From: Mesorhizobium sp. CAU 1732
Lineage (GTDB): Bacteria > Pseudomonadota > Alphaproteobacteria > Rhizobiales > Rhizobiaceae
DNA length: 64,000 bases
Direction: 5' to 3'
Assembly: GCF_039888675.1 (NCBI RefSeq)
Contig: NZ_JBDQQR010000004.1
Span: 310,001 to 374,000, forward strand
Shown: one piece after another, positions 1-9,238 of the stretch
How positions within the stretch are numbered: the first letter of the stretch is position 1
Layout of the letters: each line of letters begins with the position of its first letter
Notes under the pieces: generated by a model
What the model was told of the DNA's origin: nothing
What the model saw: the letters and a program-made list of their open reading frames with translations, nothing else
Database searches by the model: none
Translations under genes and position numbers: made by a program

Positions 1-219
1 AGCGGATGGGCAGTGCTACATTAAATTTGAGCATATTTGCGGTGGGTTCGACCCCGTGAACGGGCGAACTCTGGCCGGAACGGCAACTCACGACCTCACG
101 CACGAACCCGCTCCGCGGGAGGGGCGCCACGGCCTGAGATGGCGTAGTATTCATAGCCTTTGACCGGGTAGCGGCGGGCAAGCCGACCATAGAGTTCCCT
201 TCAACGAGAGGAACTCGCC

Positions 220-688
220 ATGGCTACCCTATCGACCGATGCACCAATCTCGCCACTAGCGCATGCACCAAGACATGCTCATGCGGGCCTGGGTTCCCAT
301 ACGCAGCAGGATTACGTTAGTCACTTCCGGCGCTTTGCCACGTTCCTCGGACGCACGCCCGACACCGCGAAGCCGGAGGGCATCCGTCGCTTCCAGCTTG
401 ATCAGCATGAAAAAGGCGTCGGCCCCGTGACAATCAACGGTGCGGTCTCAGCGTTGCGGGTCCTGTTCCTAGTGACGCTGAAGCGTCGGGACCTGGCGCG
501 TGCGCTGGTGATCAACCGTATCCACGCAAGCTGCCCGAGGTGCTGAGCGTGGAGGAAGCGGCACGACTGTTCGAGCCACACCAGGCCTCAAGCACAAGGC
601 CGCGCTCGGCGTCGTTTATGGCGCCGGCCTGCGCGTGTCCGAGGACGCGCATCTCAAGGCCGACGACGTCGATAGCACGCGCATGCCC
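220..688 (+). pseudogene. IS91-associated tyrosine recombinase, frameshifted and truncated
   Basis: The first 108 codons read as the N-terminal SAM-like DNA-binding domain of a phage-type integrase (TQQDYVSHFRRFATFLGR, then ITNGAVSALRVLF-like helices). A frameshift near 530 moves the continuation to another frame, where LSVEEAARLFE and GLRVSEDAHLKADDVDSTRM are the start of the catalytic domain. Reading stops at about 688, so the catalytic R-H-R-Y set is missing. GAGAGGAAC precedes the ATG as a ribosome site. This type of integrase normally sits beside an IS91 transposase, which is absent here. It is almost certainly inactive. Confidence 0.75.
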
Positions 689-689
689 G

Positions 690-958
690 GGAGGTCGACC
701 GCTGCGATGTCGTTGGCCGAGAACCAGCGCTCCCTAGCATCTGGACGCGAGGTGATGTGTCGAAGCGGCAGGACGAGCAGGGAAGACGGCTCGGCAATGT
801 CGGAGATGGCTGCCAAGAAGGCAGGGCTGGCAACGGGCAGGACCGTTGCGGACATCAACAGCAGATGCTCGGTGGCGCGCAAGGCGGGTGCGCCGACGTG
901 GATCGCGGCATCCATCGTGTCGAGGCGCAAGTCGAAGGCGGTGATACGCCTGGGCCGG
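690..958 (-). pseudogene. LysR-family regulator fragment (substrate-binding domain)
   Basis: On the minus strand the stretch reads DAAIHVGAPALRATEHLL, then VLPVASPAFLA, then a HITSRPDARERWF-like segment. This matches the order of motifs in the GcvA-type LysR effector domain (D-A-A-I-R, then P-V-x-S-P). There is no helix-turn-helix part and no start codon. It abuts the integrase remnant at about 689 and the IS66 piece at about 959, so it is an internal gene fragment caught between mobile-element remains. The assignment rests on motif recall, not alignment. Confidence 0.5.
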
Positions 959-959
959 C

Positions 960-1078
960 AGACCAGACGAACTTGCCAGCCTCCAGACACTTCCCGTAGA
1001 GCGACATGCCGATCCCGTCGTGCCACAGGATCTTCACCAGATCGCCGCGCCGACCCCACACGATACCGGACTCCTTCC
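960..1078 (-). mobile_element. IS66-family TnpB (Orf2) fragment
   Basis: The minus strand reads WGRRGDLVKILWHDGIGMSL followed by YGKCLEAGKFVW, the core of the IS66 accessory protein TnpB (usual form GRRGDxVKxLWxDGxGxxLxxKxLExGxFxWP). The flanks of the protein are gone and neither TnpC nor terminal inverted repeats are visible. The reading changes frame at the join with the LysR fragment. It marks a past IS66 insertion or deletion event. Confidence 0.7.
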
Positions 1079-1165
1079 GTTGTGCTTGGTGTTGCTTTGT
1101 GTGCGGCAGCGCCTCATTAAGCGCTGCCTGAAGTGTCCAGCGCGGCTTGAACAAGGGAAATAACA

Positions 1166-2144
1166 TTGACCAAACAGACGATCGAGGCGGCACTCATCGG
1201 GTTGGGCTGGTCTTCCTTCTTCGGCGACCAGATCGGCGAAACAGAAGCGGGCCTCGTGCCCGTGCGCATTACTCATATCCATCGCAACCGAATGAGCGGC
1301 CATTCCACCGATGGTCCGGTCAATCTCGCATTGCCGGCCAACAGCGCCCGCGATTATGCGGTGGGCGACTTCGTGCTCGCCGAACCGCATGATTTCCTCG
1401 TGCGGCGGCGGCTCGCCCGCACCTCTCTCCTCACGCGACGAATGAATGACGGCAGCATCCAGCTTTCCGGCGCCAACATCGACACACTGTTCATCGTTAC
1501 GTCCTGCAACGGTGATTTCAGCGTGCCACGCCTCGAACGCTATTTGGCCATGGCCCGCCAAAACGAGATCGCGCCGGTTCTCGTTCTCACCAAGGCCGAC
1601 ACGGCGGCGGAGACCGGCCTATTTGTCGCGCAGGCGACCGAGCTGGCGCGAGACCTGCCGGTGGTTGTGGTCGATCCGCGCCGGCCCGACGCTCTGACAA
1701 AGCTGCAGCCCTGGCGACACGGGCAAGACCGTGGCGCTCACCGGGTCCTCAGGGGTTGGCAAGTCGACACTCGTCAACACGCTGGCGGCAACGGGTCCGA
1801 CCCAACGCACCGGCGCCATTCGCGCACACGATTCCGCAGGACGGCATACGACGACGGCACGCTCCCTGCATCGAGTGTCAGGTGGCGGCTGGGTGCTCGA
1901 TTCCCCCGGGATCCGCTCGTTGCATCTCGGCGAGATGGCTGAGGGCTTGGATGTGGTTTTCGCCGAGATCGCCGACCTGGCGGCCCAGTGCAAGTTTCGC
2001 AATTGCACGCACTCCCACGAGCCGGGCTGCAGCGTGCTCGCGGCCGTCGCGCGTCGGGAGATCGACGCGGAACGCTTCTCCCGTTGGCGTAAGCTGCATG
2101 ACGAAAACATTGCCGCTGGTTCGCCCAGGCCTGGCCGTCGCTAA
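1166..2144 (+). pseudogene. rsgA: Ribosome small-subunit-dependent GTPase A, frameshifted
   Basis: RsgA is a circularly permuted GTPase that helps mature the 30S subunit. The first part (TTG start at 1166 behind AAGGG) carries the OB-like N-terminus and the G4 motif TKAD. A frameshift at about 1705-1715 moves the rest to another frame, which holds G1 (GSSGVGKST), G3 (DSPGIR) and the C-terminal zinc knuckle C-x5-C-x-H-x5-C. Apart from the frameshift the gene is full length. In a window otherwise free of sequencing oddities, and with broken neighbours on both sides, decay is more likely than error, though a sequencing error cannot be excluded. A second intact rsgA copy elsewhere would fit. Confidence 0.85.
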
Positions 2145-2228
2145 AGTCCCCCCGCTTCCATCGCATTTACACATCACTTGCATAGCATACTCTGTAGAGG
2201 AATACGCTGCGACACGCATGATTGCAGC

Positions 2229-2420
2229 ATGGACATCCGCGAGTTTTTTTTGCACTGAACCTCAGGACCATGCGACACGCAAAGCGTCTGTCGCAGGAGG
2301 AACTCGCGCACCGTGCCAGGGTGCATCGCACCTATGTCAGTTCGCTGGAGCGAAGCCAGTACAGCCCAACAATTGACACTTGGCCAGCCTCGCCGAAATC
2401 CTGCGGCAGGTGCATCAGGA
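2229..2420 (+). pseudogene. XRE-family helix-turn-helix regulator, two frameshifts
   Basis: From ATG 2229 the code reads MDIREFF and runs into an eight-T homopolymer, where the frame breaks. The next frame gives LNLRTMRHAKRLSQEELA and YVSSLERSQYSPTIDT, a classic XRE helix-turn-helix. A second break at about 2380 moves LASLAEILRQVHQERAV to a third frame. The product would be a one-domain repressor of about 70-80 residues. The gene is inactive as read. Homopolymer slippage is the likely first lesion. Confidence 0.7.
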
Positions 2421-2520
2421 GCGTGCTGTCCGGCTTGAATTCCACTTGCGGCCGCGCAGCGATCAGGGCCTCGTAAAGCGGGTGCTTGTCAGGCCCGGTG
2501 ACGGCGATCTTGGAAAACAT
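2420..2520 (-). pseudogene. Glutathione peroxidase fragment
   Basis: The minus strand encodes MFSKIAVTGPDKHPLYEALI followed by AARPQ, which closely resembles the mid-region of bacterial glutathione peroxidases (FPMFxKIxVxGxxxHPLYxxLI). The catalytic Cys, Gln and Trp segments lie outside the fragment and are missing. It overlaps the 3' end of the XRE remnant on the other strand, so the two were joined by deletion. Confidence 0.5.
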
Positions 2521-2630
2521 CGGGCGCCAAGATCAAGCACTGGATGCGCCATGCTCAGAAGCGCACAACCGAGGAGACATGAACCGCCCCGGGTTTGCCG
2601 GAGGCTCCAACTTCCAAATAGGATGGAGCC

Positions 2631-2695
2631 ATGACGAGCAAAAACGACGAACAAGTTTTCCCCTGAGGTGCGCGAGCGTGCGGTGCAGCCAGCTT
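2631..2695 (+). mobile_element. IS3-family orfA N-terminal fragment
   Basis: ATG 2631 opens with MTSK. After a one-base frame change it reads KFSPEVRERAV, the hallmark N-terminus of IS3-group OrfA proteins (KRRxFSPEFRERAVRLV). The homology ends after about 20 codons. No inverted repeat was recognised. Confidence 0.55.
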
Positions 2696-2864
2696 TATCG
2701 GAGCCGCCGCCCTGCATGACGCCGCCCTACCGACGCAGGAGACTGGACCTTCAACGCCTCGATCAGGATCGCCTATCAACCTGCAAGTCTGCCTGCCCGC
2801 CAGACCGCCATGCGCGGTTCCATCGCTTTGGCGCCAACATTTACGTCTTAAGGGGATTTGAGCA

Positions 2865-2939
2865 ATGACCAAGGCATCAGGCTTTCGCTTTGCGACACTT
2901 TCTGCCGCGATCTGCCTGTCTTTCCCGGCTGTCGCATAG
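2865..2939 (+). pseudogene. Orphan signal-peptide remnant of a periplasmic protein
   Basis: A good ribosome site (AAGGGGATTTG) precedes ATG 2865. The 24 codons give a basic N-terminus, a hydrophobic core and an A-V-A end (SFPAVA), then TAG. This is a complete Sec signal peptide cut off exactly at its cleavage site, so it is probably what is left of a solute-binding protein gene. From 2940 to 3223 I see no supported gene. Confidence 0.4.
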
Positions 2940-3223
2940 GAGGCGCCGCACCCCCAACGACCACAGCGAAATTCCAGGCCTTGACGCTGCGTTGCGACAA
3001 CGCGGCCAGCGCTCCTCCCACCGGATCTGCGAAGTCGCCTGGACCAGCGCGACCCCCCAACGGCAAAAGCACGCTCGCCCGGGTGTCGTAGCAAGGGGCG
3101 GCGGTGTCGTGGCAGCTCGGGCCGGCAGAGGGGATTGAGCCTCTAGCAGGATATGGATTTACTTGAGCATCCGCTGCTCTGGACCAGGCCGGGCAGCGTT
3201 CCTGGTTTGGCGGGGAGTGTTGA

Positions 3224-5026
3224 TTAATATCCTCGGTCCAGATTTCGAGAAAGCGGGGTGCGGTAAACGGGCGTAGGGATGCGCTCCATGCGCGCCTTGA
3301 TCTGCAGCGCGACGAACTTCGAGAAGAAGCGCGACAGCGCCAGATTGCCGCCCTGGAACCACAGGCCCTCCTGCGCGACGGGCTTGTACATGTTGCGCAG
3401 CTCGCCGTGCCAGGGGCCCGGATCGTGGCGCGTGCCCGATCCAAGGCCCCAGCAGGTGCCGATGGCGCCCGCGACGTCGCGCGAGACGATCGCCGCCACA
3501 ACTTCGTGCATCGACTGGAAGCCGGTCGACTGGATGATAACGTCGCATTCGATCTCCGATCCGTCCGCGAAACGGATGGCGTTCGGCGTGAGACGGTCGA
3601 TCTCCACGCCGGGTTTTATCTTGATCTCGCCGTCGATGATGAGTTGCGACGCGCCGACATCGACGTAATAGCCCGAGCCGGTCCGGTAGGCCTTCATCAT
3701 CAGCCCCGTCTCGTCCGGGCCGAAGTCGAGAAGGAAGCCGGTATCCTCCAGCTTGCGATAGAAATCCGCGTCACGCGCACGGATGCGGTCGTAAAGCGCC
3801 TTTTGTTTCGGTGGTTGGAGGGCGAAGGGGATAGCAGCCGCGATCATATCGGCACGCTCGGCGTCGATACCCTGCGCGATGGCGTCCTCCGAGTAGATGT
3901 CGAACGCCATGTCCATCAGCGTTTCGGACCGGACGACCGTGGTCGGGGAGCGTTGCACCATGGTCACGGCGGCGCCTGCTTCCCACAAATCGACCGCGAC
4001 GTCGTGGGCGGAACTCGCGGCGCCGATTATGGCGACGCGTTTGCCCGCATATCCGGATCCGTCCGAATATTTGCTTGAATGAAGAATCTCGCCATCAAAG
4101 TCCGAAGCGCCCGGCAGGTCGAGCAGCTTCGGCGGGCCGTATGCGCCGGTTGCGAACACCAGTTGCGCCGGCTTCAGCGTGATCGGCCGGCCGTCGCGAA
4201 CGAGGTCCACCGTCCAGCGTTTGACCTTGTCGTCGAAGCTGGCCGAGACGCATTCGGTGCCGCCCCAGTAGGTCAGCTCCATAACCTTGACGTACATTTC
4301 CAGCCAGTCGCCCATCTTGTCCTTGGGCGTGAACACCGGCCAATTGTCCGGGAAGGGGATGTAGGGCAGGTGATCGTACCAGACCGGGTCATGCAGGACG
4401 AGCGAACGATAGCGGTTGCGCCAGGAATCGCCCGCCTTGGCGTTCTTCTCGACAATGACGGTGGGAACCCCGAGCTGTTTGAGGCGCGCACCGAGCATGA
4501 TGCCGCCCTGGCCGCCGCCGATGACCAGGCAGTAGGGATCGGCGCCTGCTTCGAGCGCCGCCGCGTCTTCGGCGCGCTGCTCGGCCCATGTCTTGCGGTT
4601 GCGGTCGGCACCGTGGCGAACGCCCATCGGCCGGCGGGATCGTAGGGGCTCCTCATGACCGGCAAGCGATTGTAGCGTCGTCAGGATCGTGACGCATCTG
4701 CCGTCTTCAAGGGTGAAGATGCCGCTTCCCTCGCCGGCCGCCGTCCTGAACTTGAACCACGCCTGGACAGGCGCCGACCCGCCTCCAGACACGTCCGTCA
4801 CCTGCCAACTTGATGGGCTGGTTGCCGGCAGGGTGGCGTCGAGCATTGCGGCGATGGCCGGCTTTCCTTCCATCGTCTTCACGTTCCAGGTGAAGGCGAC
4901 GAGGTCACGCCAGTAACAATCGTCGGCGAACAGCGCCAGGGTCGCGGCGGCATCGCCGTTGGAGAGCGCCGCGCCGAAGCGCGAAAGCCAGGCGGATGCG
5001 ACCGAGGCGGGTGATGTATCGAGCAT
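3224..5026 (-). CDS. NTF2-like/flavin-containing monooxygenase fusion
   Basis: Product of 600 residues from ATG 5026 (the frame is open further upstream but would overlap the regulator gene). Residues 1-135 form a SnoaL/NTF2-like domain (ALFADDCYWRDLVAF). Residues from about 165 form a two-dinucleotide flavin monooxygenase: FAD-binding GGGQGG at 170-175, a GDSWRNRY loop, an ATGAYGPP segment, and a second Rossmann motif GAASSAHD for NADPH. It should insert oxygen at a heteroatom or carbonyl of a small organic substrate using NADPH; the substrate is unknown. This fused form is a recognised bacterial subgroup. It lies just downstream of, and on the same strand as, the RpiR regulator (40 bp gap), so it may be co-transcribed with it and belong to the divergent catabolic operon. 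Confidence 0.85.
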   Translation of the reverse strand: MLDTSPASVASAWLSRFGAALSNGDAAATLALFADDCYWRDLVAFTWNVKTMEGKPAIAAMLDATLPATSPSSWQVTDVSGGGSAPVQAWFKFRTAAGEGSGIFTLEDGRCVTILTTLQSLAGHEEPLRSRRPMGVRHGADRNRKTWAEQRAEDAAALEAGADPYCLVIGGGQGGIMLGARLKQLGVPTVIVEKNAKAGDSWRNRYRSLVLHDPVWYDHLPYIPFPDNWPVFTPKDKMGDWLEMYVKVMELTYWGGTECVSASFDDKVKRWTVDLVRDGRPITLKPAQLVFATGAYGPPKLLDLPGASDFDGEILHSSKYSDGSGYAGKRVAIIGAASSAHDVAVDLWEAGAAVTMVQRSPTTVVRSETLMDMAFDIYSEDAIAQGIDAERADMIAAAIPFALQPPKQKALYDRIRARDADFYRKLEDTGFLLDFGPDETGLMMKAYRTGSGYYVDVGASQLIIDGEIKIKPGVEIDRLTPNAIRFADGSEIECDVIIQSTGFQSMHEVVAAIVSRDVAGAIGTCWGLGSGTRHDPGPWHGELRNMYKPVAQEGLWFQGGNLALSRFFSKFVALQIKARMERIPTPVYRTPLSRNLDRGY

Positions 5027-5066
5027 TCGACCTATTCCAAACTGCGCGGCGGACGCCGCCTGAAAC

Positions 5067-6011
5067 TCAATCGCCGAGCGGCTCTGACGCCTTGCCCTTG
5101 CGATGCGTGACGACGGTGTACTTGATCCGACGCAGCGTCTCGCGGGCGGCTGGCTCCAGTCGGTAGCCGACCGCCGTGGAAACCAGGTCGAGAATGGCGA
5201 GGAAGGCATAGCGCGAAGCGGTCGGCTTCAGCGCGTCAGGAAATTCGGGCACATCGACTGTGAGAGCAAGATCGACCGCGCCCGCGAGGTCGCTGTCCGG
5301 CGCGGTAATAGCGATCGTTTTGGCGCGATAGTGACGGGCGAGTTCGACGACCTCGACCACTTCGCGCGTCCGCCCCGTGCCGGAGATCGCGATCAGGAGA
5401 TCGTTCGGCTTCAGCGCGGATGCCGCCATCTTCATGATGTACGGGTCGGAGTGCGCCGACACGACGACGCCATAGCGGAAAAGGCGATTTTGCGTTTCCT
5501 GCGCCAGCGTGGTGGAACTGCCGCCCAATCCGAACACAAGCACTTGATGCGCCTCCGCCACGAGGTTGGCGGCCCTGAGTATGTCCGCCGGGTCGATGCT
5601 GCGTTCGACGGCGGACAAGGCATTGCGCGCCTCACCGAAAACGACGTTCCAAAGTGGGGAACTGTCCTCGCTCTGCTCACGCGGCGATACAGGCGCGAGA
5701 TAAAGTCGTCCGACGACGAGGCTTTGTGCCAGTTTCAGCTTGAAATCCCGCACGCCGTCGCAGCCGATGCCCCGGCAGAAGCGGGTGACGGTCGGTTCGC
5801 TCACATCGGCGCGCTTGGCAATCTCGGCGTTGGACGCATCGACCGCGAACGTTACGTCAGCCAGCACGACGTCCGCGACACGACGCTCGGCGGGGCGAAG
5901 TTCCGCATAGGAGTCCTTGATCTGCGAGAGAATGTCCGGGATGGGCTTCGAATATCGCTCGGTACCGAGGTCATTCGCCTTCGATTCTTCAGCGCCGATT
6001 CCTGTGTCCAT
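5067..6011 (-). CDS. MurR/RpiR-family transcriptional regulator
   Basis: Product of 314 residues from ATG 6011. An earlier ATG at 6032 is possible. Residues 30-100 form the RpiR helix-turn-helix (NAEIAKRADVSEPTVTRFCR). Residues 155-290 form a SIS sugar-phosphate-binding domain (VFGLGGSS, AISGTGRTREVVE). Members sense phosphosugars or related metabolites and repress or activate catabolic genes. It is transcribed away from the importer/dehydrogenase operon starting at 6252 across a gap of about 240 bp, the standard position for the local regulator. A TTGACT box at 6165-6170 lies in that gap, but no clear -10 follows. Confidence 0.92.
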   Translation of the reverse strand: MDTGIGAEESKANDLGTERYSKPIPDILSQIKDSYAELRPAERRVADVVLADVTFAVDASNAEIAKRADVSEPTVTRFCRGIGCDGVRDFKLKLAQSLVVGRLYLAPVSPREQSEDSSPLWNVVFGEARNALSAVERSIDPADILRAANLVAEAHQVLVFGLGGSSTTLAQETQNRLFRYGVVVSAHSDPYIMKMAASALKPNDLLIAISGTGRTREVVEVVELARHYRAKTIAITAPDSDLAGAVDLALTVDVPEFPDALKPTASRYAFLAILDLVSTAVGYRLEPAARETLRRIKYTVVTHRKGKASEPLGD

Positions 6012-6251
6012 GTTCGTGGTTCCGTCACGCATCCTGTGCGAGGCCAAGCGCTTTCCAGAGAAGCTTTTCATCGAATATGTAGGAAAGTTACGGAATGCGC
6101 AACCGCTGGAACCCTTTATATGCAACGGGATTGCTGGCAATCATCGTGCGCTGAAGTTCGCAGCTTGACTCGTCGTGTCGGATAGTTTCACACTGAATAA
6201 AGGCAAAAGCTCCGCTCAAGGAGCTATCTTCCAGCAGGGGTGCTTGGTGTG

Positions 6252-7082
6252 ATGACAGCGGGGAAATCCGCAGAGCCGAAACTGAGCGTCGTGGGCGCGA
6301 CGAAACTGTATCATACGCGCTCGGGCGATCTGCTTGCCCTTGATCGCTGCTCCCTGGATATCGGGGCAGGTGAAATCGTTTCCATCGTCGGGCCTTCGGG
6401 ATGCGGAAAAACCACGCTGCTGTGGTCCATATCGGGACTGCACGGGCTCACAAGCGGCGAAGTGCTGCTCGACGGCAAGAAACTGACCGGCCCGAGCCCG
6501 GAAATCGGCATCGTCTTCCAGGAGGCGAACCTCCTGCCGTGGCGCGACCTGGACGCCAACATCAACTTTCCCTTCGAGATCAAAGGGACGCGTCCCGACC
6601 GCGCCTGGATCGCCGAACTCCTGAAGCGCGTCGGGCTCGAGGGGTTCGGAGGCAGGTTCCCGCGCGAGCTTTCCGGCGGTATGCAGCAGCGTGTGGCGCT
6701 GGTTCGCGCGCTCTCCTACAAGCCGTCGGTGCTGCTGATGGACGAGCCGTTCGGCGCTCTCGATGCGTTCACGCGTGAGGAGATGAACCGGCTGGTCGAG
6801 GAAATCTGGCTCGATACGCCGACTACCATCGTGCTGATCACCCACTCGATCGAGGAAGCGATCTTCCTGTCGGACCGCGTCGTGGTGATGAGCCCGCGGC
6901 CGGGGCGCGTGGCGAGCATCCACGAGGTCAAGTTTCCGCGCCCGCGTTCGCTGGAAATCATGTCCACCAGGGAGGTCTTCGACCTCACGAACACGATCAA
7001 GATGGAGATCGTCGGGGCGCGGCAGAGCCGTTTCCCGCAAGGCGGCGTTTCGGAAAACGCGACGGCGCGCGCGGCGGAGTGA
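6252..7082 (+). CDS. NitT/TauT-type ABC importer, ATP-binding subunit
   Basis: Product of 276 residues from ATG 6252, placed 11 bases after the ribosome site AGGGG; GTG at 6240 or 6249 is less likely. It has Walker A GPSGCGKT (47-54), the signature LSGGMQQR and Walker B VLLMDEP, followed by an H-loop in LITHSIEEA. FQEANLLPWRD at the Q-loop is typical of the SsuB/TauB/NrtD branch. It powers uptake through the permease at 7084 with the binding protein at 8002. It is the first gene of the operon, with one base to the next start. The substrate class (sulfonate, pyrimidine, other) cannot be read from this subunit. Confidence 0.93.
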   Translation: MTAGKSAEPKLSVVGATKLYHTRSGDLLALDRCSLDIGAGEIVSIVGPSGCGKTTLLWSISGLHGLTSGEVLLDGKKLTGPSPEIGIVFQEANLLPWRDLDANINFPFEIKGTRPDRAWIAELLKRVGLEGFGGRFPRELSGGMQQRVALVRALSYKPSVLLMDEPFGALDAFTREEMNRLVEEIWLDTPTTIVLITHSIEEAIFLSDRVVVMSPRPGRVASIHEVKFPRPRSLEIMSTREVFDLTNTIKMEIVGARQSRFPQGGVSENATARAAE

Positions 7083-7083
7083 G

Positions 7084-7935
7084 ATGCAAGTGAGCGATAC
7101 GGACGCGATCCCCAGTTTCGGAGCACAGCACGGCGGCTCTGCGGAAGTCGGCATCTCGAATATGTCCGCGCTGACGTCCGGACCGGGCATCGGGTCCTTG
7201 AAGGAGGTGATGGCGATCATCCTTGTTGCGGTGGTGGTGATCGGCGGGACCGAGGCACTGCTGACGATGTTCGAGGTGCCGCAATATGTCCTGCCCAAGC
7301 CCAGCGAGATCGCGCTGGCGCTGGTGACCGAATTCCCGCGCATCGCGCCCCACCTCGGTCACACGCTGGTCGAACTGCTCGGAGGGTTCGCGATCGGAGC
7401 CACCGTCGGTCTCGTTCTGGCGGCCGTCATTACGCAGTTTCCCTTCGCCGAGAAGATCGTGACGCCCTACATCCTGCTGTTGGTGACGACGCCGATGCTG
7501 GCGCTCGTGCCGTTGCTGATCCTGCGTTTCGGCTTCGGCTACGAGCCGCGCATCATTGCCGTGGCGCTTGCATCCGGCCCGATGGTCATGATCAACGCCG
7601 CGACCGGATTCCGTCGCGTGGATCAGGGCAAGATCGCGCTGGCGCGTTCCTATGGCGCATCGACGTTCCAGATATTCTGGAAGATCCGTGCCCCGATGGC
7701 GCTTCCGATGATCTTCGTCGGGCTCATGGTCGGCTCGATCTTCGGGCTTCTCACGGCTGTGGGCGCCGAAATGGTCGGCGGCGGGTTCGGTCTCGGCAAC
7801 CGGCTCACCTCCTATTCTTCCATGATCCAGATGCCGCAGTTCTTCGCGGTGGTCCTGATCCTCTCGATTTTAGGCATCCTGATCTACGTGATCTTCTTCC
7901 TGCTGGGAAAGAAGTTCGCGAGCTGGGAGGCCTGA
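7084..7935 (+). CDS. NitT/TauT-type ABC importer, permease subunit
   Basis: Product of 283 residues with about six membrane segments, starting one base after the ATPase stop. The EAA loop is visible as ALARSYGASTFQIFWKIRAP, the contact site for the ATPase. The soluble N-terminal 40 residues are unusually long for the family. It forms the homodimeric pore of the importer with the genes on either side. Confidence 0.93.
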   Translation: MQVSDTDAIPSFGAQHGGSAEVGISNMSALTSGPGIGSLKEVMAIILVAVVVIGGTEALLTMFEVPQYVLPKPSEIALALVTEFPRIAPHLGHTLVELLGGFAIGATVGLVLAAVITQFPFAEKIVTPYILLLVTTPMLALVPLLILRFGFGYEPRIIAVALASGPMVMINAATGFRRVDQGKIALARSYGASTFQIFWKIRAPMALPMIFVGLMVGSIFGLLTAVGAEMVGGGFGLGNRLTSYSSMIQMPQFFAVVLILSILGILIYVIFFLLGKKFASWEA

Positions 7936-8001
7936 TACAAGACCCGACGCCGGGAGGAATGGCCTCGGGAAACAAGAGCATTCATCAAAAGGGGAAAGGC
8001 A

Positions 8002-9165
8002 ATGAACACGTTCTCTATGTCCGGCAATCTCTCTCGCCGCACCTTCCTGCAAGTGTCCGCCGCTGGCGTCGTGACGGCGAGTTCACTGGGCGCCGCCGGC
8101 CGCGCCTTCGCGGATCCCTATCCCAAGTTCACCTGGATATCGCCGCGCGGCACGCTCGAAGTGCTCGACGACTATCCCTATTGGATAGGCAAGAAGATGG
8201 GCTACTTCGACGATCTCGGCATCGAGACCGACATGCAGCCCGGACCTTCGGATGGCACCGCCACCGTCAAGTTCGTCGATGTCGGTCAGGCCGACATGGG
8301 CTTCCCGTCGCCGGGCGTATTCTCCTTCGCGCTCGAGAACGACATGAAACTCAAATCAGCGTTCCACATGGGCGCCAAGGACACATTCAGCCTCGCCTTC
8401 CGCAAGGGCGAAGGCACGAACGACCTCAAGACGCTCGAAGGCAAGACCATCCTGCTTGGATCGGCCGCCTGGCAGGCGATCGTTGATCCCATGCTCGCCG
8501 TTCAGGGCGTCGACGTGACCAAAATCAACTATGTGGAGGCGGGATGGCCGACCTGGGCGACGGCGCTGAAGGCGGGGCAGGGCGACGCAGCCCTTGGCTG
8601 GGAGGGCCTCCGCGCCGAATGGATCGGGACCGGACTCGATTTCGAATACTGGCTCGGCGTCCAGAAGTCTCCGCTCTTCGCCAACACCTTCGTGGTTCGC
8701 GCGGCCGATCTGGAAGACCCCGACAAGAAGGCCTTCCTCGACAGATATCTGCGCGCATGGGCGATGGGCATGGAGTTCGGCTACCAGAATCCGCGCGCGG
8801 CGGTGGAAGCTGTCTTTGAAGAATTCCCAACGCTTGCGAGCAATATCGGGCCGGAACTGGGCGTTACGTCGATCCTGCAGCAGATCAACGTTTTCCGTGG
8901 CGACATGGACAAGCGTGCCGGCTGGGGCGACCACGACATGGCGGCCTGGCAGCTCTTCTTCGACGAAATCTACAAGCTGAAGCAGATCACCAAGGAAGTG
9001 AAGGCCGAGGACGTCTGCTCCAACGACTGCATCGCAGCGGCCAACGACTTCGACCACGACAAGGTCAAGGCGGACGCCGATGGCTACGAACTGAGCGACG
9101 AATTCGCCGCGATCGACGTCGAAGCTGTCAGGTCGGGCCTCTACGACCAGGCTGTTCCGGGCTGA
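8002..9165 (+). CDS. Tat-exported ABC substrate-binding protein (NMT1/SsuA-like)
   Basis: Product of 387 residues with the ribosome site AAGGGGAAAGG. The N-terminus has a twin-arginine signal (SRRTFLQ at 11-17, hydrophobic run, A-F-A cleavage at about 37). The mature part has the type II periplasmic fold features of NMT1/THI5-like proteins (GYFDDLGIETDM, VKFVDVGQADMG). It captures the substrate outside the inner membrane. The acidic C-terminal 60 residues, including CSNDC, are an extension over the usual length of about 330. The long gap (66 bp before, 73 bp after) and the hairpin downstream suggest separate mRNA levels for this subunit. Confidence 0.9.
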   Translation: MNTFSMSGNLSRRTFLQVSAAGVVTASSLGAAGRAFADPYPKFTWISPRGTLEVLDDYPYWIGKKMGYFDDLGIETDMQPGPSDGTATVKFVDVGQADMGFPSPGVFSFALENDMKLKSAFHMGAKDTFSLAFRKGEGTNDLKTLEGKTILLGSAAWQAIVDPMLAVQGVDVTKINYVEAGWPTWATALKAGQGDAALGWEGLRAEWIGTGLDFEYWLGVQKSPLFANTFVVRAADLEDPDKKAFLDRYLRAWAMGMEFGYQNPRAAVEAVFEEFPTLASNIGPELGVTSILQQINVFRGDMDKRAGWGDHDMAAWQLFFDEIYKLKQITKEVKAEDVCSNDCIAAANDFDHDKVKADADGYELSDEFAAIDVEAVRSGLYDQAVPG

Positions 9166-9186
9166 TTGTTTCCGAGAAGACGAAAA

Positions 9187-9209
9187 GCGGGCGGCTTGCC
9201 GCCGCCCGC
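9187..9209 (+). other. Intra-operon GC-rich hairpin after the binding-protein gene
   Basis: GCGGGCGGC (9187-9195) and GCCGCCCGC (9201-9209) pair perfectly over 9 bp around the loop TTGCC. There is no T-run, so it is more likely an mRNA-stabilising or partial-attenuation element than a full terminator. It lies between the binding protein and the next operon gene, a usual place for elements that keep binding-protein mRNA in excess. Confidence 0.6.
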
Positions 9210-9238
9210 CATCATAGAAAACAGGATGGGAGGGCCTG

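Noticed and set aside
6216..7343. Long open frame (375 codons) on the minus strand across the ABC ATPase and permease genes.
   Set aside because: It is an antisense shadow of high-GC genes. The plus-strand frames have Walker and EAA motifs and ribosome sites.
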